From Ramlibacter sp. (GTDB lineage: Bacteria; Pseudomonadota; Gammaproteobacteria; Burkholderiales; Burkholderiaceae_C), in NCBI GenBank assembly GCA_025351615.1, contig JANXVP010000018.1:1-5853 (forward strand): a stretch of DNA of 5,853 nucleotides, given 5' to 3'. Within the stretch, counting starts at the first letter, position 1, and each line of letters opens with the position of its first letter. Positions 5,842 to 5,853 of this stretch are shown here, in pieces. Below the pieces are notes generated by a model. The model was given only the letters and a program-made list of their open reading frames with translations, had not been told where the DNA came from and ran no database searches. Position numbers and translations under genes: made by a program.

Positions 5842-5853
5842 CCCTCAGTGCAT

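Overview
The window is ordinary-looking chromosomal DNA from a high-GC proteobacterium. The GC-rich third codon positions, the style of the sensor ectodomain and the AbrB-type transporter suggest a beta-proteobacterium of the Burkholderiales (Comamonadaceae-like). That placement is inference from protein style, not from a marker gene. I see no tRNA, rRNA, CRISPR array, insertion sequence or phage gene.

Layout from left to right. (1) Positions 1-900, minus strand: the N-terminal part of a membrane-anchored sensor protein with one transmembrane helix and a periplasmic sensing domain. Its recognisable sequence stops abruptly near position 145, and bases 1-145 look like unrelated DNA containing a near-perfect palindrome. 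(2) Positions 970-1818, minus strand: purU, formyltetrahydrofolate deformylase, upstream of the sensor gene and in the same direction. (3) Positions 1819-1925: a short region shared by two divergent genes. (4) Positions 1926-3260, plus strand: a class III PLP-dependent omega-amino acid/amine:pyruvate aminotransferase with a strong ribosome binding site. (5) Positions 3300-3953, plus strand: a small glycosyltransferase-2-like protein with a TTG start, probably cotranscribed with the aminotransferase. (6) Positions 3987-4727, minus strand: a ChaN-family lipoprotein, convergent with the glycosyltransferase. (7) Positions 4774-5841, plus strand: an AbrB-family membrane protein with an internal duplication, divergent from the lipoprotein gene.

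The genes do not form one obvious pathway. PurU releases formate and tetrahydrofolate from 10-formyl-THF, and the aminotransferase moves amino groups to pyruvate. Both belong to central C1/amino acid metabolism and share an upstream region, but a functional link is only suggested. The lipoprotein and AbrB-type protein share a 46-base gap and could be co-regulated. I did not find a convincing undescribed system. The most notable observations are the break in the sensor gene with its operator-like palindrome, and the small glycosyltransferase-like gene attached to an aminotransferase gene.
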